Notes under the pieces: generated by a model
The model's database searches: none
What the model saw: only the letters and a program-made list of their open reading frames with translations
Told to the model about the DNA's origin: nothing
Position numbers and translations under genes: made by a program
Shown: piece after piece, positions 7,681 through 15,295 of the stretch
Position numbering within the stretch: position 1 is the first letter of the stretch
How the letters are laid out: the number at the start of each line of letters is the position of its first letter
NCBI RefSeq assembly: GCF_001545925.1
Contig: NZ_LMVQ01000157.1
Span: forward strand, 1-38,164
DNA: 38,164 bases
Direction: 5' to 3'
Source of the DNA: Mycobacterium sp. NAZ190054
GTDB taxonomy: Bacteria > Actinomycetota > Actinomycetes > Mycobacteriales > Mycobacteriaceae

Positions 7681-8712
7681 CTACTCGTAGATGAAGTGGA
7701 CTTTTCGCGTGGTGGGCAGCGACTGACACGTCAGTACCCAGCCTTCCTCGACTTCGTCCTCGTCCAACGCGTCGTTGTTCAACATGCGGGCACCGCCGTC
7801 GACGATGCGCGCCATACACGTTCCGCACGAGCCGGTTTCGCAGGATGCGGGCGCCCGAAGTCCTGCCATCCGGGCGGTCTGCAGCAGCGTGTCCCCACGG
7901 CGGTAGGACGTGCGGGTGACGCGACGGTCGAGTTCGATGACGATCTCTTCGGTGTCCTCGGCGGCGTCGTCGGTGACGCCGGGCGGAACCTGTGCCGCCG
8001 TGAACCGCTCGAGGTGCAGGCGCGCCTCCGGGATCCCCGCGCCGACGAGGGTGTTCTCCACCGCCTCCATGAACGGGGCCGGTCCGCAGACGTAGAAGTC
8101 CGCGTCACCAGCCCCGGCGATGAACGACGCGATGGCCGCGGAGGTGACGACTCCGTCGTCCTCGTCGTAGTGATGTTCGACGACCAGTCGATCGCCGTGC
8201 TGTTCGGCAAGGCGGGCCAGCGGCCCGGCGAAGATGACCGCATCCCGGCTGCGGTTGGCGTAGAACAGTTTGACGGGACGGTCCGAGCCGGCCAGGGCCG
8301 TCCGGATCAGCGACATGATGGGCGTGATCCCACTGCCACCGGCGAACGCGATCAGCGGGTCCGCGCCGGAAACGTCGTCGCGCAACACGAACTTGCCCTC
8401 CGGGGGTGCGGCCTGAAGTTCTGCGCCCACCGCGGCGGTGTCGTTGATCCAGTTGGAGACCACCCCTCCGGGGTCTCGTTTGACGGTGATGCGCAGCTCC
8501 TCTTCGGCCGGCGACGACGACATCGAGTAACAACGCCGTAGGTCGCGGCCGTCGAGATTGACCCGCAGCGTCAGGAACTGGCCGGCCCGGTAACGAAAGC
8601 GGTGCGAGCAGTGCTCGGGCACGTCGAGCACCAGGGACACCGCATCGCTGGTCTCACGCACCACCCGCTTGATGCGCAACGGCGCGAACCCGTCGATCGT
8701 GTCCTCGACCAC
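7681..8712 (-). CDS. Oxygenase reductase, FAD/NAD(P) plus plant-type [2Fe-2S] (KshB-like)
   Basis: This is a 343-residue electron-transfer protein. The FAD-binding RCYSMSS (60-66) and the nucleotide-binding GGSGITP (125-131) mark the ferredoxin-reductase half. The C-terminal ferredoxin domain has Cys291, Cys296, Cys299 and Cys329 in C-x4-C-x2-C-x29-C. The same order occurs in reductases of 3-ketosteroid 9-alpha-hydroxylase and phenylacetyl-CoA oxygenase. It passes electrons from NAD(P)H to a Rieske oxygenase. It is the only reductase of this class in the window, so it may serve all three Rieske enzymes. The GTG start lies just downstream of two palindromic operators in the 43-bp gap after the MarR gene, which suggests its own regulated promoter. 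Confidence 0.94.
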   Translation of the reverse strand: MVEDTIDGFAPLRIKRVVRETSDAVSLVLDVPEHCSHRFRYRAGQFLTLRVNLDGRDLRRCYSMSSSPAEEELRITVKRDPGGVVSNWINDTAAVGAELQAAPPEGKFVLRDDVSGADPLIAFAGGSGITPIMSLIRTALAGSDRPVKLFYANRSRDAVIFAGPLARLAEQHGDRLVVEHHYDEDDGVVTSAAIASFIAGAGDADFYVCGPAPFMEAVENTLVGAGIPEARLHLERFTAAQVPPGVTDDAAEDTEEIVIELDRRVTRTSYRRGDTLLQTARMAGLRAPASCETGSCGTCMARIVDGGARMLNNDALDEDEVEEGWVLTCQSLPTTRKVHFIYE

Positions 8713-8722
8713 ACCCTCAGGG

Positions 8723-8758
8723 TATCAAGTACTTGTCATTATCATCAAGTACTTGTCA
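8723..8758. promoter_or_regulatory. Tandem MarR-type operators, two CAAGTACTTG palindromes
   Basis: Two copies of ATCAAGTACTTGTCA stand as a direct repeat with an exact 20-bp period, two turns of the helix. Each carries the perfect 10-bp palindrome CAAGTACTTG (8726-8735 and 8746-8755). The second copy runs into the stop codon of the MarR gene. They lie directly before the reductase start. Related sites occur at 12276-12291 and 18602-18618. Binding by the adjacent MarR protein is inferred. Confidence 0.75.
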
Positions 8759-9253
8759 ATCAGCCGGTTCGTCGGCGCCGCCGTCGACGTGGTCGGCGTA
8801 GAGCTGGTGTCCGGTCCCCTGCTCGACCACGCGACCCAGCAAGTCCCGCAACGTCTTCTGCTCGGCCTTGGTCAATACGCCGAACACTCTGTCGTGCGCG
8901 GCGATGGCGTCGTGCACGACGGCCGCGGCGACCATGCGGCCCTTGTCGGTCAGAAACGCCTGCAGAATCCGTCCGTGCGCCGGGTCCTGCTTGCGCTGCA
9001 CCAGTCCCCGCTTCTCGAGCGCGGTCAGCGCGAGCTGCACACCCTGCGGACTGATCAGCAGCCGGCGTGCGAGCTCGGCGCCGGACAGGCCCGGTTCGTT
9101 GGACAGCTGACGCAGCACGCCGATCTGGGCGGTGCTCACCCCGTGCTCGCTCACCGCCTCGTTGACGGTGGTCAGCGAGAAGTAGAATGCCTGCTTGAGC
9201 AGCCACAGGATGTTGTCGGTGAGCTCGGTTGCCGCCACGGGGTGCGTCTCCAT
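8756..9253 (-). CDS. MarR family transcriptional regulator
   Basis: This is a 165-residue winged-helix repressor. It has the MarR order: an N-terminal dimerisation helix, STAQIGVLRQL, the recognition helix region GAELARRLLISPQGVQLALTAL, then a wing with the D-x-R-type segment in QDPAHGRILQAFLT. Its ATG is 9 nt after the amidohydrolase stop, so it can be made from the module 2 transcript. Paired palindromes begin at its stop codon, between it and the reductase gene. Dimeric MarR proteins bind such palindromes and are released by small aromatic or hydrophobic ligands. It is the best candidate for the AAGTACTT sites in this window. The ligand is unknown. Confidence 0.93.
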   Translation of the reverse strand: METHPVAATELTDNILWLLKQAFYFSLTTVNEAVSEHGVSTAQIGVLRQLSNEPGLSGAELARRLLISPQGVQLALTALEKRGLVQRKQDPAHGRILQAFLTDKGRMVAAAVVHDAIAAHDRVFGVLTKAEQKTLRDLLGRVVEQGTGHQLYADHVDGGADEPAD

Positions 9254-9262
9254 GTCTCGACG

Positions 9263-10504
9263 TTAGCGCTTGTAGACCATGCCGTCTTTCATCACGAATC
9301 GAACATCGAGGGTGGCATCGATGTCGTGTGACGGGTCCCCGGGCACGGCGATGATGTCGGCGAGGTAGCCGGGAGCCAGGCGGCCCAGTTCGTCGTCGGC
9401 GTCGATCAGCTCGGCACTGGTGATGGTCGCTGCGCGCAGCGCCTGAATCGGCGTCATCCCCCGTGCCACCAGCGCGCACAGCTCCCTGGCGTTCTGGCCG
9501 TGCGGAATGGCCGGCGCGTCGGTGCCGCAGGCGATGCGCACACCCGCCGCGATCGCCTTGGGCAGCATCGCCTGCGCCTGGGGGAACACCACTTCGGCCT
9601 TCTTGCGCAGTTCCGGCGCGATACGGTCGATCGCCATGGCCTGGGTGAGGTAGGTCGTCGAGACCAGGAACGTCCCGGTGTCGGCCATCATCTGGATCGT
9701 GTCGTCGCTGGCCAGGAAGCCGTGTTCGATGCAGTCGATGCCTGCCCTGATGCAGGCTCGAATCGCACTGTCCCCCACCGCGTGTGCAGCCACCCGCACT
9801 CCCGCGCGGTGCGCCTCGTCGGCGATCGCGGCGAACTCGTCGTCGCTGTACTGCTGCGCTCCGGGCGCGGTGCTGTGCGACATCACCCCGCCGGAGGCCG
9901 ACACCTTGATCAGCTTGGCGCCGTGCCGGACCTGATAGCGCACGCAGGCGCGCACGTCGTCGACGCCGTTGGCGATCCCCTCGGCCACCGACAGCGGCAT
10001 GATGCCCGGTGCGAGCCGCTGGAACACCGTGGGATCGAGGTGCCCCCCGTAGGGCGTCACCGCGTGGCCGGCCGGGTAGATCCGCGGGCCGACGTGCCAG
10101 CCCTCGTCGATGGCCCGCTGCAGCGCGACGTCGAGCAGATAACCACCGGTCTTCACCATCAGGCCGAGATTGCGCACGGTGGTGAAGCCGGCCTCCAGCG
10201 TGGTGCGCGCGTTGACCGCGCCACGCAGCGTGCGGTACGCGGGATCGTCCTGCACCCCGTGCATCGGGCTGGGCAGCCCCTCGGGACCGCCGGGCCCGCC
10301 GATCAGCAGGTTGAGCTCCATGTCCATCAGGCCGGGAAGCAGCGTGACATCGCCGAGGTCGATCTCGGCCACCGAATCCGTAGGCGGATCAGTAGGATTC
10401 ACCGCGGAGATGCGGTTGCCGTCGATGACGACGACGGCAGGCGCGCGCACCACGCCGGCCTCCACATCGGCCCACCGCGCGGCGCGCAGAACGGTCCGGG
10501 TCAC
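9263..10504 (-). CDS. Amidohydrolase-superfamily protein lacking the N-terminal HxH
   Basis: This 413-residue protein has the N-terminal beta-sandwich strand set and a TIM-barrel. It keeps a candidate carboxylated lysine in KLIKVSASGG, the histidines in AAHAVG and IEHG, and the Asp in CGTDAP. It resembles imidazolonepropionase/Xaa-Pro-dipeptidase-type members. The first metal motif, normally HxH after PGLID, reads PGLMDMELNL, so both histidines are replaced by Glu and Asn. The enzyme may hold a single metal or have altered chemistry. The GTG start overlaps the stop of small protein copy 2 by 4 nt. In module 2 it takes the place that TauD dioxygenases hold in modules 1 and 3. Hydrolysis of a C-N or lactone bond is the family expectation only. 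Confidence 0.88.
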   Translation of the reverse strand: MTRTVLRAARWADVEAGVVRAPAVVVIDGNRISAVNPTDPPTDSVAEIDLGDVTLLPGLMDMELNLLIGGPGGPEGLPSPMHGVQDDPAYRTLRGAVNARTTLEAGFTTVRNLGLMVKTGGYLLDVALQRAIDEGWHVGPRIYPAGHAVTPYGGHLDPTVFQRLAPGIMPLSVAEGIANGVDDVRACVRYQVRHGAKLIKVSASGGVMSHSTAPGAQQYSDDEFAAIADEAHRAGVRVAAHAVGDSAIRACIRAGIDCIEHGFLASDDTIQMMADTGTFLVSTTYLTQAMAIDRIAPELRKKAEVVFPQAQAMLPKAIAAGVRIACGTDAPAIPHGQNARELCALVARGMTPIQALRAATITSAELIDADDELGRLAPGYLADIIAVPGDPSHDIDATLDVRFVMKDGMVYKR

Positions 10505-10848
10505 GGAACCGGTTCGGAGACGCAGTCCAGCGTCGTCGCGCCCGTATCGGGCACCTTCGGCTGCTTCCAGCACTCGACCGGAAACGACACCTGGATCATC
10601 GAGTACAGCAGGTACATCAGGTTGAGCACGTCGTCGGGCAGGTCGTCGAGGGGGAACTTGTCGCAGAAGGCGATCGCCTCTTCGGCCCGCTCGGTGATCG
10701 CGTCGTAGAAGGCCTGCATCTCCCGCATGGAACTGGCCAGCCGCTTGGCGTACCGTTCCCGCTCGGTGGGCAGGCACCAGTCGGAGAACTGCTCGAGGTC
10801 GGCGAACTCGGGCGGCAGTTTCGCGGTCATCGTGTTCGTCACCGTCAC
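10501..10848 (-). CDS. Small helical Rieske-associated protein, copy 2 (unknown family)
   Basis: This is a 115-residue homologue of the proteins at 5280-5615 and 28895-29218. The shared core is FYDAI, EEAIAFCDKFPLDDLPDD, NL..LLYSMI.VS and VE.WKQP. It has no metal-binding cluster, membrane segment or export signal. The GTG start overlaps the Rieske alpha stop by 4 nt (GTGA), and its own stop overlaps the amidohydrolase start the same way, so the three are translationally coupled. An in-frame ATG seven codons in is a possible alternative start. Function unknown; a subunit or assembly factor of the oxygenase is inferred from the three-fold conserved pairing. The C-terminal half is best conserved, consistent with a binding surface there. 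Confidence 0.88.
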   Translation of the reverse strand: MTVTNTMTAKLPPEFADLEQFSDWCLPTERERYAKRLASSMREMQAFYDAITERAEEAIAFCDKFPLDDLPDDVLNLMYLLYSMIQVSFPVECWKQPKVPDTGATTLDCVSEPVP

Positions 10849-12110
10849 ACCCCCGCCGTCTTGCGCTGGTACTCCTCGACCCAGGCGGCGGTCTCCTTGT
10901 GCAGATGCCGGATCAGCACCTCCTGGTCACAGAGCAGGAAGTTGTCGAGCACCCGCGACTCGATCATCGACTGGGTGGCCTCCAGAGTGTTGGCGTCCTG
11001 AAGGCCGTACTCCTTGAACGACACCGCAGCCAGTTCCTGGGCGATGCGCTCTCGGGGCGTACGCGGCTGCGGGAAGTACACGGTGCCCTCGAAGATGTGC
11101 GTGTTGTACGACGTGGGCCAGTAGTGGTAGGTGAGATACCAGCCCTGCCCCCAGAACAAGATGGTGAAGTTCGGGAACAACTGGAATGAATCCAGCCCCC
11201 ACGGATCACATTTCGCCGGGTTGAGCCCGACGGGCATCTCCCCCAGATCCGGTTTGTCCCACGGCCCGAACAGCCCGCTCTGACAGATGTCCTCGATCGG
11301 CTTGCGCATCTCGTCGGCCATCTCCCATGCCCGCACCCCGGACGTACTCACCAGCCGGTGCGGCCCCTCGATGCGGTAGTGCGGCGCCTCGAAGCCGGCC
11401 TCCGCCGCAGCCTTCGAATACGCGGTGGGCGACTGGTTCGCATGCAGTACCGGCGCGTGGTAGAACTCCTGGAACGCGTCCATGTAGAGCTTCCAGTTCG
11501 CCTTGACCTCCGAGCGGTAGAGGAAGCGGGACGTCATCCTGTCGAACGGATAGCCCTCGAGCGCGGTGATCATCGGGCCGAGGAATTCGCGCAGCGACTG
11601 CTCGGGTTGCTTGGCGAAGTTGACGAAGATGAACCCTTCCCAGACGTCGCAGTGCACCGGCACCAGGCCGTAGCGGCTCTTGTCCAGGTCGAAGAACTCG
11701 CCCTCCTGCTGCACGAAGGTCAGATTGCCGTCCAGGTCGTAGCGCCAGGCGTGGTACTTGCAGGTGAACTGGCGGCACACCCCGCTGGTCTCCTCGAGCG
11801 GCATGTCGTTCCACACCAGCTTGTTGCCGCGGTGGCGGCAGATGTTGTGGTACGCCTTCACCTCGCCCGACGTCGTGCGCACCACGATGATCGACGTGTT
11901 CGCGACCTTGAGTTCCTTGGTGAAGTAGCTGCCCTTGCGCGGAATCTGTTCGACGCGACCGACATTCAGCCAGGCCCGCTTGAAGATGGCCTGACGCTCG
12001 ATCTCATAGAACTCGGGGCTGATCGAGTCCTCGTAGGACACCGGACCGGTGCCCAGGTCCGGATAGTGCTGGGTCCAGCTTCCCTCCGGCGGCTTGGGAA
12101 AACGGGCCAT
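10845..12110 (-). CDS. Rieske non-haem iron oxygenase, alpha subunit (module 2)
   Basis: This is a 421-residue close relative of the module 1 alpha subunit. The Rieske ligands are Cys91/His93 and Cys117/His120, again with the long 23-residue gap. The second motif is CKYHAW rather than CKYHGW. The mononuclear iron ligands are His218 and His223 in EFYHAPVLH, with Glu215 at the bridging position and an Asp in the C-terminal LQDANTLE segment. AGGAGAA precedes the ATG. It is the first gene of the long - strand run and diverges from the aldehyde dehydrogenase across a 215-bp gap with a possible MarR-type site. It needs an external reductase, probably the one at 7681-8712. Substrate unknown. Confidence 0.95.
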   Translation of the reverse strand: MARFPKPPEGSWTQHYPDLGTGPVSYEDSISPEFYEIERQAIFKRAWLNVGRVEQIPRKGSYFTKELKVANTSIIVVRTTSGEVKAYHNICRHRGNKLVWNDMPLEETSGVCRQFTCKYHAWRYDLDGNLTFVQQEGEFFDLDKSRYGLVPVHCDVWEGFIFVNFAKQPEQSLREFLGPMITALEGYPFDRMTSRFLYRSEVKANWKLYMDAFQEFYHAPVLHANQSPTAYSKAAAEAGFEAPHYRIEGPHRLVSTSGVRAWEMADEMRKPIEDICQSGLFGPWDKPDLGEMPVGLNPAKCDPWGLDSFQLFPNFTILFWGQGWYLTYHYWPTSYNTHIFEGTVYFPQPRTPRERIAQELAAVSFKEYGLQDANTLEATQSMIESRVLDNFLLCDQEVLIRHLHKETAAWVEEYQRKTAGV

Positions 12111-12275
12111 GGGCTTCTCCTGTCCACGCGGTCAGGTCCAGTCATACCGCACGTACCCCCCTCGAGCGCCGGATTCGGGCCGGTCGGCAAAAAGCCAGTC
12201 GGCATTGCTCTTTGGCGCATTCTTCGGTTTTTCGGGGAGCCTGCGCAGCCGACGGTATATGCTCCAGCTCACAAT

Positions 12276-12291
12276 CGCAAGTAGTTGATAT
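12276..12291. promoter_or_regulatory. Candidate MarR-type operator in a divergent promoter region
   Basis: The stretch CGCAAGTAGTTGATAT contains CAAGTAGTTG (12278-12287), one base from the perfect CAAGTACTTG palindrome. Its reverse complement, ATATCAACTACTTGCG, lines up with the sites at 8723-8758 and 18602-18618. It lies 38 nt before the aldehyde dehydrogenase start in the 12111-12325 divergent gap. Nothing else recognisable was seen in that gap. Confidence 0.5.
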
Positions 12292-12325
12292 TACTCGGTG
12301 TCGAGGTCGTGAAGGAGTCGAACAG

Positions 12326-13807
12326 GTGCGTCCGGACGAGCTGTTCATCGGCGGCAACTGGGTCAAACCGAGCACCGACGGGCGCATCGCGGTCGTCTCC
12401 CCACACACCGAGGAGACGGTGGCGCGGGTCGCGGCGGCCGGTCCCGCGGATGTGGACACGGCGGTCGGATCCGCGCGCGCGGCGTTCGACGACGGGCCGT
12501 GGCCGCGGCTGGACCCCGCGGAGCGGACCGCCGCCGTCCGGCGGCTGGCCAAGCTGTACGGCGAGCGGCGCCAGGACATGGCCGAGCTCATCACCGCGGA
12601 GATGGGTGCGCCGATAAGCTTCGCTCAACGTGCCCAGGTCGGGTTGCCCGCGATGATGATGACGGCGTTCTGCGAGCTGGCGCAGACCTATCCGTGGACC
12701 GAGGCGCGGCCCGGAATGTACGGGGCGGACGTCCATATCCGCCGGGAGCCGGTCGGGGTCGTCGCCGCCATCGTGCCGTGGAACATGCCGCAGTTCCTGA
12801 TCGTCACCAAGCTGATCCCGGCGCTGCTCGCCGGCTGCACCGTGGTCCTCAAACCGGCGCCGGAGTCGCCGCTCGATGCGTTGCTGCTGGCGGAGATGCT
12901 CGCCGAGTGCGAACTGCCGCCCGGCGTGGTGAGCGTGCTGCCGGGCGACGGCCCGGTCGGTGAACACCTGGTGCGGCACCCCGGGGTGGACAAGGTGTCG
13001 TTCACCGGCTCGACCGCCGCCGGCAGAGCCGTCGCGGCGGCGTGCGCAGCCGACCTGAAACGGGTCAGCCTGGAACTCGGTGGCAAATCCGCGGCGATCG
13101 TCCTCGCCGATGCCGACCCCGCGGCCGTCGCGGCGGGCGTGCGGTCGGCCAGCCTGAGCAACAGCGGGCAGATCTGCAACGCGCTGACCCGCATCCTGGT
13201 GCCCACCGACCGGGCCGACGAGTTCACCGACGCGCTGGCCGCCGAGATGACCTCGTTGGTCGTCGCCGACCCCACCGACAGCGCCACCCAGGTCGGCCCG
13301 CTTGTCGCACAGCGCCAACAGGAGCGGGTGCGCGGCTACATCGAGACCGGTCGACGGGAGGGGGCCCGACTCGTCGTCGGCGGTACCGCGATGCCCGACG
13401 GCCTCGACAGGGGGTGGTTCGTGCGCCCCACGCTGTTCGCCGACGCGACGAACTCGATGCGGATCGCCCGTGAGGAGATCTTCGGGCCGGTACTGACGGT
13501 GATCCCCTACTCCGACGAGGACGAGGCGGTGACGATGTCCAACGACTCCGACTACGGGTTGGCCGGGTCGGTGTTCACCGAGGACACCGACCGCGGGCTA
13601 CGCATCGCCGCGCGCATCCGCACCGGCACGTTCGGTGTCAACCAGGGCTACACGATGGACCCGTTCGCGCCGTTCGGCGGGGTCAAGGGCAGCGGCCACG
13701 GGCGCGAACTGGGCCGGGAGGGCATCGACGGCTACACCGACACCAAATCCATTTCCATAGCCGCCAACCAGAATTCGGCTGCGACGACAGCCGGGAAAGG
13801 TGCGTGA
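12326..13807 (+). CDS. NAD(P)-dependent aldehyde dehydrogenase
   Basis: This is a 493-residue member of the aldehyde dehydrogenase superfamily. Seen are the cofactor segment FTGSTAAGRAV, the general base Glu250 in ELGGK, the nucleophile Cys284 in GQICNA, and EEIFGPVL near the C-terminus. The GTG start is chosen because AAGGAG lies about 8 nt upstream; an upstream open frame would cross the regulatory region. It oxidises an aldehyde to an acid in the cytoplasm. The next gene begins 1 nt after its stop, so the EBP-like membrane protein is co-transcribed. A candidate MarR-type site in front suggests co-regulation with the reductase. The aldehyde could come from P450 or dioxygenase action on a side chain; this is inference. 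Confidence 0.94.
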   Translation: MRPDELFIGGNWVKPSTDGRIAVVSPHTEETVARVAAAGPADVDTAVGSARAAFDDGPWPRLDPAERTAAVRRLAKLYGERRQDMAELITAEMGAPISFAQRAQVGLPAMMMTAFCELAQTYPWTEARPGMYGADVHIRREPVGVVAAIVPWNMPQFLIVTKLIPALLAGCTVVLKPAPESPLDALLLAEMLAECELPPGVVSVLPGDGPVGEHLVRHPGVDKVSFTGSTAAGRAVAAACAADLKRVSLELGGKSAAIVLADADPAAVAAGVRSASLSNSGQICNALTRILVPTDRADEFTDALAAEMTSLVVADPTDSATQVGPLVAQRQQERVRGYIETGRREGARLVVGGTAMPDGLDRGWFVRPTLFADATNSMRIAREEIFGPVLTVIPYSDEDEAVTMSNDSDYGLAGSVFTEDTDRGLRIAARIRTGTFGVNQGYTMDPFAPFGGVKGSGHGRELGREGIDGYTDTKSISIAANQNSAATTAGKGA

Positions 13808-13808
13808 G

Positions 13809-14603
13809 ATGACCACACCGCAGATCCGCGAGCCGAACTTCGCCCGGCCCGTGGCGCCGCACCGCGGCCGCATCTATCTCGGCGTCGGAGTGCTGACCGG
13901 TGTGGTGTTCCTGGGGATGACGGTCGGCGTTCAGTTCGGGCTGATCGCACCGACGTTCGCCGCAGACGTCATCGCCAATCTGCTCTTCGGCGTACCGGTG
14001 CTGCTGGTTCCGCTGGTCATCCTGTGGGATGCCCCGGGCGAGAACCGAACTCGGCTCGACAAGGCAGCCGAGCTGACCCTGTTCTACCTGCCCTACACGG
14101 CGTGCAGCCAGATCGGTTACGAGTTGATGTTCCTCATCGGCCACCCGCTCGGCTGGTGGACACCGACGACGGATCCCGGCTGGAAGTGGCTGTGGTGGCA
14201 ATATGCGCTGGCCGACACCCGGTATGTCAGCGGCAACCCGTGGATCTTCGCGCTGGAAGTGGTCGGCGTGGTCACCGGTGTGATCGTGTTCCTGATGTGG
14301 ACGAAGCTGATCAAGGTAGACCTCTCCACCGAAGCGCGAATCCGTTGCCTGTGGGGGGCATTCGCCGGATGCGCGGTGCTGATGAGCAGTACCGCGGTGT
14401 ACTTCCTGGCCGAGGTGGGCGCCGGATTCGAGAACATCGGCCAGGGCGCGTACGGCCTGGGCTTCAAGTTCATCGCCGAGAACGTCCCGTTCATCGTCCT
14501 GCCACCGCTGGTTCTGTACGCGATCCATCTGCAGATCGACTACTTGACGCGGCGCGCCGGGGCGGCGTCGGTCGGCGAAGCCGCCGCGGTCAAGCCAGTT
14601 TGA
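13809..14603 (+). CDS. EBP/EXPERA-like integral membrane protein (sterol-isomerase-like)
   Basis: This 264-residue protein has about six hydrophobic helices (roughly 22-47, 57-74, 90-111, 146-165, 183-203, 217-241). Two stretches recall eukaryotic emopamil-binding protein, the 3-beta-hydroxysteroid delta8-delta7 isomerase. WQYALADTRYVSGNP matches its WKEYAKGDSRY region, and YFLAEVGAGFENIGQG matches its YFLTEHRDGFQHGELG region. By that alignment, the EBP catalytic Glu80, Glu122 and Asn193 correspond to Glu105, Glu150 and Asn225; His76 corresponds to Gln101 and Trp196 to Phe228. It starts 1 nt after the aldehyde dehydrogenase stop and overlaps the convergent TetR gene by 14 nt. A double-bond isomerase acting on a sterol- or terpenoid-like substrate in the membrane is inferred. 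The comparison is from memory, not a computed alignment. Confidence 0.65.
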   Translation: MTTPQIREPNFARPVAPHRGRIYLGVGVLTGVVFLGMTVGVQFGLIAPTFAADVIANLLFGVPVLLVPLVILWDAPGENRTRLDKAAELTLFYLPYTACSQIGYELMFLIGHPLGWWTPTTDPGWKWLWWQYALADTRYVSGNPWIFALEVVGVVTGVIVFLMWTKLIKVDLSTEARIRCLWGAFAGCAVLMSSTAVYFLAEVGAGFENIGQGAYGLGFKFIAENVPFIVLPPLVLYAIHLQIDYLTRRAGAASVGEAAAVKPV

Positions 14604-15192
14604 TCGCCGAGACGTACATCTCCACGATCGGGCGATAGAGATCGACATCGTCGAGTTCGCTGCCGAGCACCACCGAGTCGCTGGTGGCGACGAGGACCTG
14701 GGCGAATGTCAAGGCCGGGATCAACAGCGTTCCGCCGAGGCGGTCGACGCCCTCGATGATGAACTTCGCCAGCGCCTCGACGACCTCTGACCGCTTCTCG
14801 GCCACCCGCTCACGGGCGTCGGGATTGCGCAACAGGTAGAGCGTGAACTCGTGGCCGAGTGCGGCGTGCTCGGCGCCGCGGTCGCGACTGAGTTGTCGCC
14901 ACCGCTCGGCGATCTCGTCGAGTTCGCGGGAGCCGATGCGCTCGGCCGATTCCATCACGTCGGCGAAGTTGTCGAAATAGCGCCGCCAGTAGCGGTCGCT
15001 GACCGCCAGGAAAAGATCCTCTTTGGTGGCGAAGTGTTTGTAGATGGCGCCCTTGGTGTAGCCGGCCGCGTGCGCGATGTCGTCGAGAGTCGCCGGTGCA
15101 AAGCCCTTTTCGGCGAACACGTCCTCGGCGGCGTCGAGCAGCAGGGAGCGCGTGTGCTCGAGGCGTCGTTCCCGTGTCCAGCGCTCGACCAT
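14590..15192 (-). CDS. TetR family transcriptional regulator
   Basis: This is a 200-residue regulator. The N-terminal helix-turn-helix shows LDDIAHAAGYTKGAIYKHFATKEDLF, the TetR signature, and is followed by a helical ligand domain ending in EMYVSAIKLA. The ATG at 15192 is the natural start, since the signature begins about 25 residues later. It diverges from the AveC-like gene across about 100 bp holding an AGATACC/GGTATCT inverted repeat, so autoregulation and control of that gene are likely. Its 3' end overlaps the convergent EBP-like gene by 14 nt. A decayed copy of a related C-terminus lies at 16472-16516. Ligand unknown. Confidence 0.94.
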   Translation of the reverse strand: MVERWTRERRLEHTRSLLLDAAEDVFAEKGFAPATLDDIAHAAGYTKGAIYKHFATKEDLFLAVSDRYWRRYFDNFADVMESAERIGSRELDEIAERWRQLSRDRGAEHAALGHEFTLYLLRNPDARERVAEKRSEVVEALAKFIIEGVDRLGGTLLIPALTFAQVLVATSDSVVLGSELDDVDLYRPIVEMYVSAIKLA

Positions 15193-15220
15193 GACGAAAG
15201 TCTGCCACAGATTCTGAGAA

Positions 15221-15253
15221 TCCCTCTGGACATTCAGATACCCTCTGGTATCT
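15221..15253. promoter_or_regulatory. Candidate TetR operator between divergent genes
   Basis: A perfect inverted repeat AGATACC-CTCT-GGTATCT lies at 15236-15253. The CCCTCTGG centre also occurs 19 bp earlier (15222-15229), flanked by weaker arms (GAATCC...GGACATT). Two operators side by side in the TetR/AveC-like divergent promoter are a typical arrangement. Confidence 0.6.
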
Positions 15254-15295
15254 TCTCGGTGAGCGCGCGTGTGCGCAATGGATGCAGGAGGCGTC

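Noticed and set aside
5675-7690. Open frame of 671 codons on the + strand
   Set aside because: It lies antisense to the Rieske alpha and SDR genes, whose motifs are clear. Its residues are Arg/Val/His-rich with no domain. High third-position GC opens such shadow frames.
8723-8758. Start of a CRISPR array
   Set aside because: There are only two 15-nt repeats 20 bp apart, each palindromic and promoter-located, so they are operators.
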